Assembly: GCF_021533215.1 (NCBI RefSeq)
Contig: NZ_JAJNKA010000007.1
Location: 62,001-126,000, forward strand
Direction of reading: 5' to 3'
DNA length: 64,000 bases
DNA from: Portibacter lacus
Lineage (GTDB): Bacteria; Bacteroidota; Bacteroidia; Chitinophagales; Saprospiraceae
In this document: in pieces, positions 37,817 to 47,085 of the stretch
Numbering within the stretch: the first letter of the stretch is position 1
How the letters are laid out: every line of letters starts with the position of its first letter
Position numbers and translations under genes: made by a program
The notes under the pieces: model-generated
What the model was told of the DNA's origin: nothing
Databases searched by the model: none
What the model saw: only the letters and a program-made list of their open reading frames with translations

Positions 37817-38932
37817 TTAGTTTAACACTGCTTCAATCTCACATTTATTAGTTAGTTCGAGGTGGTTTTTAATCGGTGTTTTGCAAAACGGACAAGGGCT
37901 AAGTGTACCATCATAGTCAAGAAAAAGATAGCTTCTACCTCCGCCGCAAGGAAGGTTTTTTCGGAACATCGCAGGATAGGAAATCAGTGGGTATTCAAGA
38001 TGCTTTTTGTTATTATATTGACGGACTTTAGATTCGATCATTTGTTGTTCACGTATAGAGAGTTCTACATCTTTATTGGCATAGTGTCCTACAGCTCTTG
38101 GTTCCAGAATATTAAGGATAGGAACGTTCCACTCTTTAACCAGATTAATTAAATGATCGGTATTGTTGTCGTTAAGGTAAGTTTTCGTCAGGCAAGAATT
38201 AATGGTAACCATTAGTCCAGCGTCTTTACAATTTTTCACAGCATCTTTAACCCATTGAAAGGACTTTTGATTTCCCCTAAATAGATTGTGAAATTCCTCT
38301 ATATGGTGGTCTAAACTGATAGCAACACCATTCAATCCTGCTGCCGCTAGCCTCTCTGCCTTTTCAGGTGTAAGTTGGTAGCCAGAAGTATAGACCCACT
38401 GGTTACATTTATTTCGATATCTCTGGATCATTTCCACTAAGTCATTAAACCTGATCAAAGGTTCTCCGCCAGAGAAAACAAGTTGTGATACTCCATCATC
38501 AACGAATCCGTCTATTTTCTTGAAAAAATCATCTAATGTGAATTGGTCTTTTTCGTTCAGCGTATCCCATTCACTGCAATGTTCACATTGTAAAGGGCAC
38601 TTTTTAGTAATCGCAATTAGAAGCCTTCTGATATTCGTCTGATCTTGATTTAGCAGGCCATGTTCTCGAAGTTGTGTTGTGTAGAATCTATTAAATGCTT
38701 TCGATGGCCAATGTGGATTAAACATGTCCCAAGTGTACTTTCCTTTTAGATAAAAACCTCTATGCAAATTTTGACCTTCAGCATGATCCATAAACTTTTG
38801 GATCATTTGCTTACTCGCCTTGAATGCTTTTATGGGATTGCGATATAATCTAATGCCGCTGATCCAAATATTGATAAACATGAACACCTGAACTGTCCGA
38901 AATTCTAAGCCTGTGACTATTCTCATTTTCAA
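37817..38932 (-). CDS. Radical SAM protein
   Basis: A 371-residue enzyme with the cluster motif CxxxCxxC at C112, C116 and C119 (KKCPLQCEHCSEW), the GGEPL SAM-binding segment (FSGGEPLIRF), and a C-terminal Cys cluster PCGGG...CPFC suggesting an auxiliary SPASM/Twitch-like iron-sulfur site. About 100 residues precede the radical core and form a membrane-near or specificity region. Such enzymes carry out radical chemistry on peptides, cofactors or lipids; the substrate is unknown. It lies 3 bp after a lipoprotein gene and abuts the GNAT-like gene, so these three form one unit. Confidence 0.88.
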   Translation of the reverse strand: MKMRIVTGLEFRTVQVFMFINIWISGIRLYRNPIKAFKASKQMIQKFMDHAEGQNLHRGFYLKGKYTWDMFNPHWPSKAFNRFYTTQLREHGLLNQDQTNIRRLLIAITKKCPLQCEHCSEWDTLNEKDQFTLDDFFKKIDGFVDDGVSQLVFSGGEPLIRFNDLVEMIQRYRNKCNQWVYTSGYQLTPEKAERLAAAGLNGVAISLDHHIEEFHNLFRGNQKSFQWVKDAVKNCKDAGLMVTINSCLTKTYLNDNNTDHLINLVKEWNVPILNILEPRAVGHYANKDVELSIREQQMIESKVRQYNNKKHLEYPLISYPAMFRKNLPCGGGRSYLFLDYDGTLSPCPFCKTPIKNHLELTNKCEIEAVLN

Positions 38933-38935
38933 TGT

Positions 38936-40519
38936 TTATTGATTAGAAGCAAGATGCATATCTTCATATAATCGAACCATCTGTGCCAATTGATGAGTCG
39001 AATGTTTTGTCATCTTCATTTTTCTCAGAAATTTATAATTTGGAGCGTTAGCGTAAGTTCTTTCATGATTATAATAACCACTTCCTGATAAGATATAAGT
39101 TGAATTTTCATCATCGGTTACTCGGAATTTTAAAGTGGTAGAAGTTCCTTTTAATGCTTGAACGATATGGTTTTCATCCAGATGATCTAAGCTTTTCTTC
39201 ACATCTTCGTGATCTTGATTGAACGCTGAAATTAACTCAAGCGGGGAAGCATTCAAGTCTAATGTGTAATCAGAGGTTAGTGTAACCATATCTAGTGACC
39301 AAAACCCATAAGCCGCTTCGAGTTTGATTTCTACTTCACCTTTTATTCCACTTAGATCTATCGGAATTGCTAGATCTCGTTGTGCCATTGCGCCCACGTT
39401 TTCATAGTTTCCGAAATACTTCCATTCTCCTTGTTGTTTGATAAATGCATTGAGAGAAATACCTTGTTTAATGGCATTTTCATTATAATTCGAAGGATCT
39501 TTATCGTTCATTTTTTCCACCCAAGTAGAAAATTCACTTCCAAATTGCTGGAAGAATAGTTCTGCAGTCTGTTCAAGTAATTCAGTTTGCTGACCTCGAA
39601 TAACCAATAATGCTTGCTCATTAACATTGGCAGTATTAAAAGAAAGTGTAATGCTATTCAAGTTTTCTTCGATTGCAGGATCGTCAAAATCATAACCTTG
39701 TTCATCTCTGAATTGTAGAACTTCTGTGATATTTCTGTCTATCTGAGTGATCGCATTTGTAGGAAGTTCACCAATATTGTAAGCAATTAAATTTTTATTA
39801 TCCAGTAGACCAATATGATTTTGTTCATGCTTTACGGCTAACAATTCTATCTGGTCGATATATTGAATTTCATCTAATTCATTATAAACTTGAACAGTAA
39901 TCAAGTCTTCATCACTATTTTCAACATTATTCAAAACTAGATAATCCTTTCTCTTTAACGACTTAAAAATTGAACCAGGAAAAAGAGAGCCTTGAAATTC
40001 AGTGCTTCCATCAGGATTAATAGTAGCTACATGTGGACAGCTACAAGCTATTGCTAAGAATGTCACAATCCCCACGACACCTGCTACGGTTATCACGCCG
40101 AGTGTGGCTAATGTAGAAGCAATAAAGTTTCCTTCGTGACTTCTCACATCACTGATGCTGCTTATTGGTATTTCTAGAGGACCTGCTTCTAGAGATGTAA
40201 GTGTAAATAAATGAAGATAGTTCTTAGCATGTTTGCCTCTTGCTCTTATAAATGAATTTTGATTTCCAGGATGGTCACTTTCAGTAGATAAAGCTAAATT
40301 GCCTATTATCATTCCATTCTCAATCGTATAATTTTCCAATAGATAGATCACATCACTACCTTCCTCTTGGAGCGTAAGAAATTGCTTTTGTTTGGAAAGC
40401 GCTTCGATCGATGTTTCAGAAATATTCTCTATGGATACGGTCTTGTAGAAGAAGCAACTGGACATAAAGAAAATGGTCGAAATAAGTGCTGTCGCATAAA
40501 TCCATCTATTCTTTTTCAT
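38936..40519 (-). CDS. Lipoprotein with CSCPHV motif, unknown function
   Basis: A 527-residue lipoprotein with lipobox FMSSC (Cys about 22). A hydrophobic stretch (about 145-165) runs into ACSCPHVATINPDGS and is followed by FQGSLFPGSIFKSLKRKDYL. This Cys-rich CxCP-type segment with the following ...F.G.LF.G...LKR.D pattern recurs in uncharacterised Bacteroidota exported proteins. The remainder looks beta-rich with no catalytic motif. It starts a unit with a radical SAM enzyme and a GNAT-like protein. It could be a structural outer-membrane lipoprotein or a substrate of the radical enzyme; neither is shown. Confidence 0.65.
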   Translation of the reverse strand: MKKNRWIYATALISTIFFMSSCFFYKTVSIENISETSIEALSKQKQFLTLQEEGSDVIYLLENYTIENGMIIGNLALSTESDHPGNQNSFIRARGKHAKNYLHLFTLTSLEAGPLEIPISSISDVRSHEGNFIASTLATLGVITVAGVVGIVTFLAIACSCPHVATINPDGSTEFQGSLFPGSIFKSLKRKDYLVLNNVENSDEDLITVQVYNELDEIQYIDQIELLAVKHEQNHIGLLDNKNLIAYNIGELPTNAITQIDRNITEVLQFRDEQGYDFDDPAIEENLNSITLSFNTANVNEQALLVIRGQQTELLEQTAELFFQQFGSEFSTWVEKMNDKDPSNYNENAIKQGISLNAFIKQQGEWKYFGNYENVGAMAQRDLAIPIDLSGIKGEVEIKLEAAYGFWSLDMVTLTSDYTLDLNASPLELISAFNQDHEDVKKSLDHLDENHIVQALKGTSTTLKFRVTDDENSTYILSGSGYYNHERTYANAPNYKFLRKMKMTKHSTHQLAQMVRLYEDMHLASNQ

Positions 40520-40709
40520 TTGCGAATTGGTTTGAATGATTTGGTAAAGTGGAAGTTAGATTATAGCTAACTGGGTATTTACATTTGAAATAAGGTCGCG
40601 GGGTTAGTGCTACATATTCCTTCTGTAAATTATATAAAGTTTGAGTAATTACCAAATAGAAGCAAAATCGAGTATGCTCTGTAGACAGTAAGGGAATTGC
40701 CTTGGATTC

Positions 40710-40733
40710 AAGCGGGATAGATAAATCTCGCTT
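40710..40733. terminator. Hairpin downstream of the DUF2200 gene
   Basis: aagcgggat (40710-40718) pairs with atctcgctt (40725-40733) around a 6-nt loop, one pair being G-U on the plus strand. It lies 5 bp from the DUF2200 stop codon. The T-run (tgtatttatatttt) is on the plus-strand side, which has no gene upstream, so its use as a terminator is uncertain. Confidence 0.3.
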
Positions 40734-40738
40734 TGTAT

Positions 40739-41110
40739 TTATATTTTAGGTTGTCTCAATATCTTTTCCATCTTTCGACCTTTAGCTAATTCGTCGACTA
40801 ATTTATCTAAGTATCGAACTTGCTTTGTTAGTGGATTTTCCAGTTCTTCTATTCTGTATCCACAGATGACACCTTTAATGAGGTCCGCATTCGGATTTAA
40901 TTCGGCTCTCTTGAAAAATTCTTCAAAAGTTATTTTTTCTTCAATTAGCTCTTGAATCTTTTGATCATCGAAACCAGTAAGCCATTCAATGACTTGATGG
41001 AGCTCATCTATTGTGCGACCTTTCCGTTCTACTTTTGTGACATAATGCGGATAGACAGATGAAAAAGTCATTGTCGCTATTCTTTCATTGTGTTTGGGAG
41101 TAGCTTTCAT
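40739..41110 (-). CDS. DUF2200 domain-containing protein
   Basis: A 123-residue cytoplasmic protein that matches DUF2200 along its length, with the characteristic segments [48 protein letters not shown] and [19 protein letters not shown]. The family is widespread but its function is unknown; members often sit next to small-molecule or regulatory genes with no conserved partner. It is likely monocistronic here, 143 bp from the downstream end of the CHAT gene. Confidence 0.88.
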   Translation of the reverse strand: MKATPKHNERIATMTFSSVYPHYVTKVERKGRTIDELHQVIEWLTGFDDQKIQELIEEKITFEEFFKRAELNPNADLIKGVICGYRIEELENPLTKQVRYLDKLVDELAKGRKMEKILRQPKI

Positions 41111-41253
41111 GTTTTGATATTTGTCTTGTTTTTAATAATCAACCTTTTCCAATTTACGAATATTGAATCAGAAATATGAAAATGGCGATCTGTTCATCAT
41201 TCAATTTATCTGTAATAAATCACAAAACCAAAAGGTAGGTTTAGATTTTTATT

Positions 41254-44200
41254 CTAATAGGTTTTCGAAGCAATTATCCGGCTCCCTTTATTCCTGATCC
41301 AAAACAATCCGAAGCCGATTAAAAATAGACATGCAGCAATGATTAAAAAGTTGAAATTCATAATTTTGTTTTCCATTTTCGTCGGCGAAGGATCATTGTA
41401 AGTTACGAAACCTGCCCAATAGTAAGGATGTTCAAATCGCTCATTTTTTTGACTATTCAAATATTCCATTTTTGCATTTCTTAGTGCAATAGGTTTAGCA
41501 GAACCAGCGTCTAAATTTTCATAGAAATCTACCATTATCTCTTTGGTTGCATGATCTGGGGCACTCCAAAGGCTAGATATTACACTAGGCACTCCAGCAA
41601 ATGTGAAAGCCCGATTCAAAGAAACAATCCCATCTCCTCTTACTTCCTCTCCTATTCCAGTATTACAAGCAGACAATACTGCCATGTGAGCATTCAATTT
41701 CATGCCATATAACTCACTAATAAATAATTTATTATTTGACTCACCGTCATGAAATACAAGATTGCTTAATTCTGGGTCCGTATCATTAAGCATTGAATGC
41801 ATAGAAAAATGGAGGAGGTCATAATCCGCAGCTATTTTAAGAAACTTGGATTTAAGCGCGTCCTCTTCCAGCAGCATATTTCCTTTTAAAATTTTATTAA
41901 TGACACTAGCTTCTTCTAAGGCTCCAGATAGATTAAATTCATCTCCGCGTTCAGCAAGAAGGCCTTCTACGTTAACAGCGTTATTATAACTTGGTGAAAT
42001 AACCAATGCATTAGAAAGGAATTCATGTCCTGTCATATTTTCATACAGCCCCAGCGCACTTATATATCCAATATTATAGTTCTCGATTAGATATTCTCCA
42101 TTCTTTATCAAAAGGTCATATGGCAAGAGATTCAATTTCCCATCTGCTTTTATGAATACATTACTTATTTCAGAATCGATCTCTGGAAGCAAGATGGTAG
42201 CCAGTAATTCTAGCTTTTCTTTTAGAGAATCAACATCGGAAAGTGGATTTGATATCATGTTGTAAGTCAGCTCTATATTATCTAACAAAGAATAATCCTG
42301 CTGAATTTTACTAACGAAAATTTCATCTCTTGTAATGCTATAAAGATATAGGGAGTCTAATATAAATTCGTATTTCAAAATCAAATCCCCTGGCTCGATT
42401 TTAGACCTAAATGTTTCATATGAAAATACTGCTTCTTCGAAATCATAATAGGAGGAATTAGTCTTCCTCTTCTGTTGATCAATTTTTTCAAGTTCCAAGT
42501 TGATATCAAAAATCTTCTGATTCAAATCTATCGATGTGTCAGAAATAGCTGCTTGTTTTAATTGAACTAATTCTGTTCTAATACTGGCCTCTTTTTCAAG
42601 TAATTCAGGTTCAAAGAAAACTTCGGGATCATTATTTGATTTATGAATTGTCCATAAGTATTTTTCATTAGTGTTTTCTGAAAACTCAATCAATTCAGCA
42701 AAAGATAAACCACCTGGTTTTAAATAGACTTTCGTATTGATAATACCCCAGACCAGATCTTCGTACATTCTTTTAGTGTAGTTCGTTACCTTGCTTGCCT
42801 TAATAGATTTGCCGTATTCCATGATTCCAAGTTGGAACAGCGCGTTCGCTGTGCTTAGTGCCTTTGTATCATTGGGGAAACCATTTAGAAACTCTAAGCC
42901 CATTTTAGAAAGAAGGTTAATGTTAACTACATGGTGAACTATTGGTTTAAATGTGTGTAGTCCTTCGTGCGTTATCAAATTAAGATTACAAGATGGGTCT
43001 AAGTTTTTCAGCGCCTTATATGAAATTTCCAAAGCCTGATCAAAGTTTTTAAGCTTAATATAAGCAAGTGCTTTAAGGAAATAATAATGGGGCAAATTAG
43101 TTTGGTTATGTTCTTCAGCAAGATCTACTAACTCATTTGAATACGTTAAACTTTCTTGAGCTTTCCCACTGTATAATGTTGCTTTACCTAAATTGAAAAG
43201 AAATTGCAGATGATAAATAGATAGTTTTTGATTTAGTGTTTCTATCGCTTTTTTATAATAAGGGGCAGATATTTCAGGAGCAGATCGAATGTATAGTTCT
43301 CCCATCATATTGTACATCGCAGCCATGCTCAGTCTTATGTTATCGTTATCTAGATATGCGGAACAGTCTTTTTCTGCTTCCATCAGCGTTTTTAATGCCA
43401 TCTCTTTTTGATCTTCTAGATAAAATTGCATCTCTTTATATAAAAGATGGTATTTATTCTCAATTTGTTCTGTAGGATCCATGTAGCGATCAAGATCTAT
43501 TTTAGCATTTAAAGTCTTGTACTTTCTTACGTAACTTAGTCCTTTCTCATAATCTCTGAAATCCCAAGCTACATCACTCAGTAAACCGTACACCATTGCT
43601 AGAGCAAAAGTATCAGGTCTATCTAGGGCGAGAAAGCTTTGCTCTGCCTTCTCTAAATACTCATAGCCTTTACCTACGAAACTAGCCTCTATTTTTCTGT
43701 GAAGAATAGCTAATCTATAATAAATCTTAGGAAGCATATTAGGGTCTGTATCAGAAAAGCTATTACAAAGAGACTCCAATGTTTTCATTTCTTCTATGGC
43801 TTCCTGATATTCTAAATCTACGGATCTAGAAATCGCTTTCTCGTACATAAAGTGTATTAGAAACATTGTGTCTATTGGGATCGATTCCTTAGTAAGCATC
43901 AAACCTTGATCACAATATAAAATTCGTTCTTCATTCGTTAATACTCTTCTTGAGAAGGAAGACATGAAATGATATAAATAAACTTGCTTAGCAATAGGCG
44001 CTAAATTTTCTTCATTTAAAATAGTGTCAATAATAGACTTCGTAATTGGAAATTGCTCTGCATTAAAGTTTCGCTGATATTCAGATATAGATGTAAGGTA
44101 TTTTTTTCTTAGGTCAATTTTATTGCTCTTTTCAATACTTAAACTAAGTATTTTCAAAGCACCATTTAAGTCTTTTTGGTAAAGTAAAGAATCAGAAATA

Positions 44201-44289
44201 GCAGCAAATTCAGATTTCTGCCCATAGGAATTCGGAAGCCAGAAGCCTAATATTAAATTAAACAATATGAATTTCACTAAATATCTCAT
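41254..44289 (-). CDS. TPR-CHAT domain protease-like membrane protein
   Basis: The start at 44289 gives a signal peptide (MRYLVKFILFNLILGFWLP), about 1011 residues; a longer frame from 44370 would read through a terminator hairpin. The amino half is a long TPR array. The C-terminal 300 residues are a CHAT (caspase HetF) domain with the catalytic His in HFSMHSM (about 831 from this start) and Cys in LSACNTG (about 875), both intact, followed by RGDGIVSLNRAFTFAG and SSLWSAP. A final hydrophobic helix (about 976-996) and basic tail suggest inner-membrane anchoring with a periplasmic protease domain. It is the last gene on the minus side of a divergent ECF-sigma locus. Confidence 0.88.
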   Translation of the reverse strand: MRYLVKFILFNLILGFWLPNSYGQKSEFAAISDSLLYQKDLNGALKILSLSIEKSNKIDLRKKYLTSISEYQRNFNAEQFPITKSIIDTILNEENLAPIAKQVYLYHFMSSFSRRVLTNEERILYCDQGLMLTKESIPIDTMFLIHFMYEKAISRSVDLEYQEAIEEMKTLESLCNSFSDTDPNMLPKIYYRLAILHRKIEASFVGKGYEYLEKAEQSFLALDRPDTFALAMVYGLLSDVAWDFRDYEKGLSYVRKYKTLNAKIDLDRYMDPTEQIENKYHLLYKEMQFYLEDQKEMALKTLMEAEKDCSAYLDNDNIRLSMAAMYNMMGELYIRSAPEISAPYYKKAIETLNQKLSIYHLQFLFNLGKATLYSGKAQESLTYSNELVDLAEEHNQTNLPHYYFLKALAYIKLKNFDQALEISYKALKNLDPSCNLNLITHEGLHTFKPIVHHVVNINLLSKMGLEFLNGFPNDTKALSTANALFQLGIMEYGKSIKASKVTNYTKRMYEDLVWGIINTKVYLKPGGLSFAELIEFSENTNEKYLWTIHKSNNDPEVFFEPELLEKEASIRTELVQLKQAAISDTSIDLNQKIFDINLELEKIDQQKRKTNSSYYDFEEAVFSYETFRSKIEPGDLILKYEFILDSLYLYSITRDEIFVSKIQQDYSLLDNIELTYNMISNPLSDVDSLKEKLELLATILLPEIDSEISNVFIKADGKLNLLPYDLLIKNGEYLIENYNIGYISALGLYENMTGHEFLSNALVISPSYNNAVNVEGLLAERGDEFNLSGALEEASVINKILKGNMLLEEDALKSKFLKIAADYDLLHFSMHSMLNDTDPELSNLVFHDGESNNKLFISELYGMKLNAHMAVLSACNTGIGEEVRGDGIVSLNRAFTFAGVPSVISSLWSAPDHATKEIMVDFYENLDAGSAKPIALRNAKMEYLNSQKNERFEHPYYWAGFVTYNDPSPTKMENKIMNFNFLIIAACLFLIGFGLFWIRNKGSRIIASKTY

Positions 44290-44292
44290 TTC

Positions 44293-44326
44293 AAAAAAAA
44301 TAGAGGCAATTAAGTTACCTCTATTT
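44293..44326 (-). terminator. Intrinsic terminator/attenuator just before the CHAT start codon
   Basis: aaatagagg (44298-44306) pairs perfectly with cctctattt (44318-44326) around an 11-nt loop. On the minus strand the stem runs into eight T residues (complement of 44293-44300), and the CHAT ATG follows 3 bp later. On the plus strand it also has a short T-run. This has the form of a strong intrinsic terminator inside the lipoprotein-CHAT gap, so CHAT expression may depend on read-through or antitermination. Confidence 0.75.
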
Positions 44327-44372
44327 TTATAATTATTCAGTAGTTCTTTAAAATATAAATGTATATTCAAAT

Positions 44373-46400
44373 TTAATCGTCGTATAAAATTGAACCATAT
44401 TTGTTGTTCACAAAGGTATTCTCACTTTCAGACAACTGTCCATCTTTTTTAACATAAACACCATATCCATCACTTTCTGAAATCTCAGAATTATGGAGCT
44501 GGAGCATTGCGTTATCAGCAACTTCGAGGCTAGCCTTTTTATCCTCACCATAAAAACTTCTTGAGCCTCCATTAAACAATTGAATATGTTCCATCCTATT
44601 CTGTGGCTTGTTAGAGAAAATTCTTATTCCTCTCCAATATCCTTGCACATTCTCTTCGCCTCTGAAAATTATCGGTTCTGAAGGTGTCCCCATAGCGATT
44701 ATTGTTCCTTCGCTTCTGACTTCGATGCCAGCATCATCCATTCCTATAATCTCCACACCTGGTTCAATTGTAATTTTACTTCCTATGTAATCAGGTCTAG
44801 AAAGCTTATATGGAACGGTAGTTTTCTTCCAGGTTACGTCAATATCTGTTGGAAAGTTAGCCCATGATGTTAGAATCTCATCTTTATCATTTCCAGTTAA
44901 ATCTGAAGCGTTATCGAAATACTGAAAGTGATTCATTTTGCATTCAATTGGAATTATGTTATCGGTAATTGTATTGTTTTCAAAATTTGTCAAAATACTT
45001 TTTAACTCACGTACAATGAGTCCATATTCTCCACTTTTGCTCAATGTGCAGTTACTCATTTTCAATCGTGAGTTATCCTCTATAATTATGTTTGCTTTTC
45101 TACCTGCTCCATCAAAACCTTTTTGACCTCCGTTGGTCACGATTACATAAGCCAATTCATTTCTATTGGTATTAGAAGCAATACTTATACCCATCCAATA
45201 ACCTCGAACGTCTTGTTCACCTCTGAAAGTGATAGGCTCTGATTCACTGCCGATTGCAACAATAGAACCATCAGTAAGAATTAAGAGTCCTCCATTTGGC
45301 TGACCAATAAACTCAGTCCCTTTTTCAATGGTAAGATCACTTTCAATTCTTTCGAACCCTGGACTAAAGCGATAAGGAACATTGAGGTTATTCCAAGTAA
45401 CATTTTCAGAAAGTGAATTCTGTCCCCAAGAATTAATATAATCATCCACGTTTCCACTATAATCATTGCTTGCATCTAAGAAATGAAACTGAGATTTGTT
45501 TATTTGCATCGGGATAGCATTATTAGAAAGCACATTGTTTTTGAACCCAGGAAGTTCATCTTCTTCATTTCTCGTCAACAATCCTAGGCCCTCACTATGG
45601 GTAATTGAGCAATTTGAAATTTCAACAATTGCATCATTAATTGTAATATTTGCTTTTCTATCTGCCCCATCAAATCCGCCACTTCCACCATATTCGACTG
45701 TTACAAATTTCAAATTGTTTTTTGGATTTCTGGATTCAAAATTTAATCCTTTCCAAAATCCTACTGTTTGCTGAACGCCAGTCATGACTATGGGATTTGA
45801 TTCACTTCCGACGGCAATCATAGAACCATCAGTTTGAATTTCAATTCCTGCATTTTCTTCGAAGATGATCAATACACCTTCTTCTATGGTCACTTGTGCT
45901 CCTAGAAATAAAATTTCTGAAACGATGTAATCTGGATCATTCGGATCATCATAAATGTTTTCAAGAACCAAATCACTCGTTATAAAGCCTGTAAGTCTAA
46001 CTGGTGATTTAATAACGGTTATGACCACCTCATCAAATTTTGATAAGCCGTCACTACTTGTAGCGGTGAAACGAAGTACATATTCTCCTAATTCATCTGG
46101 TAGAATACGAATGCTATTTTGATCTGATCCAGTAATTGCAAGATTAGAATTGTTAGGCTTAGATACAATTTCCCATAATACTTCCGTGCTTTCTCCAGCT
46201 GAATGATTAGCAAATCCATTAAGGGTAACTTCAGTACCAAAGTCCACCATCTGGTCATTACTTACTGTCACTTCTAATGTTGGATCAGGTAGAATATCAG
46301 TAGTTCCGCATGACTGAAGCAAAGAAATGAAAACTCCTAAGATCATCAGATGAAATAGTTTCCTGGTGTTAATGTGTAAAAAAGATTTTGTATTTGTCAT
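44373..46400 (-). CDS. Beta-helix lipoprotein with PKD-like domain and three internal repeats
   Basis: A 675-residue lipoprotein with lipobox LLQSC (Cys about 31). A PKD/Ig-like domain (about 38-130) is followed by three repeats of about 175 residues. Each includes a GxW/YWxGIxx-type strand (VGFWKGLNFE, RGYWMGISIA, QGYWRGIRIF) and a GSESNPI, GSESEPI or GTPSEPI segment, typical of right-handed beta-helix passenger folds. It is probably at the cell surface or facing the periplasm. It shares the promoter region with the ECF sigma gene and precedes the CHAT gene, so it could be the sensor or a substrate of the locus; this is inferred. Confidence 0.8.
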   Translation of the reverse strand: MTNTKSFLHINTRKLFHLMILGVFISLLQSCGTTDILPDPTLEVTVSNDQMVDFGTEVTLNGFANHSAGESTEVLWEIVSKPNNSNLAITGSDQNSIRILPDELGEYVLRFTATSSDGLSKFDEVVITVIKSPVRLTGFITSDLVLENIYDDPNDPDYIVSEILFLGAQVTIEEGVLIIFEENAGIEIQTDGSMIAVGSESNPIVMTGVQQTVGFWKGLNFESRNPKNNLKFVTVEYGGSGGFDGADRKANITINDAIVEISNCSITHSEGLGLLTRNEEDELPGFKNNVLSNNAIPMQINKSQFHFLDASNDYSGNVDDYINSWGQNSLSENVTWNNLNVPYRFSPGFERIESDLTIEKGTEFIGQPNGGLLILTDGSIVAIGSESEPITFRGEQDVRGYWMGISIASNTNRNELAYVIVTNGGQKGFDGAGRKANIIIEDNSRLKMSNCTLSKSGEYGLIVRELKSILTNFENNTITDNIIPIECKMNHFQYFDNASDLTGNDKDEILTSWANFPTDIDVTWKKTTVPYKLSRPDYIGSKITIEPGVEIIGMDDAGIEVRSEGTIIAMGTPSEPIIFRGEENVQGYWRGIRIFSNKPQNRMEHIQLFNGGSRSFYGEDKKASLEVADNAMLQLHNSEISESDGYGVYVKKDGQLSESENTFVNNKYGSILYDD

Positions 46401-46422
46401 TTTCTATTGTTTTTACTTCATT

Positions 46423-46452
46423 ATCGGAGCAAAAATTAATGGTTAACAAAAT
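46423..46452 (-). promoter_or_regulatory. ECF-type promoter candidate for the beta-helix lipoprotein
   Basis: On the minus strand attttgttaac is followed 15 bp later by cgat (46426-46423), 22 bp before the lipoprotein start codon. The same arrangement, with the same 15-bp spacing, occurs in the opposite direction before the ECF sigma gene. AAC-type -35 and CG-type -10 elements are usual for ECF sigma factors, so control by the adjacent sigma factor is plausible. Confidence 0.5.
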
Positions 46453-46518
46453 TTGATAAAAAATATATGATAAGTTGTGAGGAGTTGTATTTTAGAGTCT
46501 TTCGATAATTTATTTAGC

Positions 46519-46548
46519 ATTTTGTTAACTTATTAAAAGTTACCCGAT
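46519..46548 (+). promoter_or_regulatory. Mirror-image ECF-type promoter candidate before the sigma gene
   Basis: attttgttaac (46519-46529), 15 bp, then cgat (46545-46548), matching the site on the other strand. It ends only 3 bp before the annotated ATG at 46552, which would imply a leaderless message or a shared operator rather than a standard promoter. The gttaac core is itself palindromic, so part of the symmetry is automatic. Confidence 0.4.
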
Positions 46549-46551
46549 TAT

Positions 46552-47085
46552 ATGAGTGGAAAAGAGGAGGATTATATTAGACGGATTCAGCGAAATGATG
46601 AGAACGCGCTAAAGGAAATCTATGATTCTTACTCAGATTCATTTATGGCTTTTTATAGAGGTTATGGATTAAGTAAAAATGATTTAGAAGATGCATTCCA
46701 AGACAGTATCATTGCCTTATATCAAAATATCATGCAAGGAAAATTGAAAATTCTAGATGGTAGTATTAAAACTTACATCTGGGCAATTGGAAAATATAAA
46801 GTGATCGATTCATTACGAATAAAGAAGAAAGATATTAAGATTTCAAATGATTATATCGAACCATATGAAATTAAGGACGCCGAGTTAAACGAGAAACAGC
46901 AATTACTCTATAAACATTTTAAATTATTGGGGAAAAGCTGTCAGAAAATATTGAAATACTTCTACTATGAAGGGCTTACATTGCAGGAAATAGTTGAGAT
47001 CAGTGAATATAAAGATGAGAATTCTGTAAAAAGTTCGAAATCAAGATGCATAAAGCAATTAAGAAACTTAATAAAAAATGCTTAA
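46552..47085 (+). CDS. ECF-type RNA polymerase sigma factor
   Basis: A 177-residue sigma-70 family protein with region 2 (about 10-85: KEIYDSYSDSFMAFYRGYG, LEDAFQDSIIALYQNI and KTYIWAIGKYKVIDSLR) and region 4 (about 115-175, with an HTH around LTLQEIVEISEYKDENSVKSS), and no regions 1 or 3. It should direct RNA polymerase to a specific promoter set. It is followed with no gap by a membrane TPR protein with an anti-sigma-like amino terminus. It diverges from a lipoprotein and CHAT protease that may be its targets. Confidence 0.88.
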   Translation: MSGKEEDYIRRIQRNDENALKEIYDSYSDSFMAFYRGYGLSKNDLEDAFQDSIIALYQNIMQGKLKILDGSIKTYIWAIGKYKVIDSLRIKKKDIKISNDYIEPYEIKDAELNEKQQLLYKHFKLLGKSCQKILKYFYYEGLTLQEIVEISEYKDENSVKSSKSRCIKQLRNLIKNA

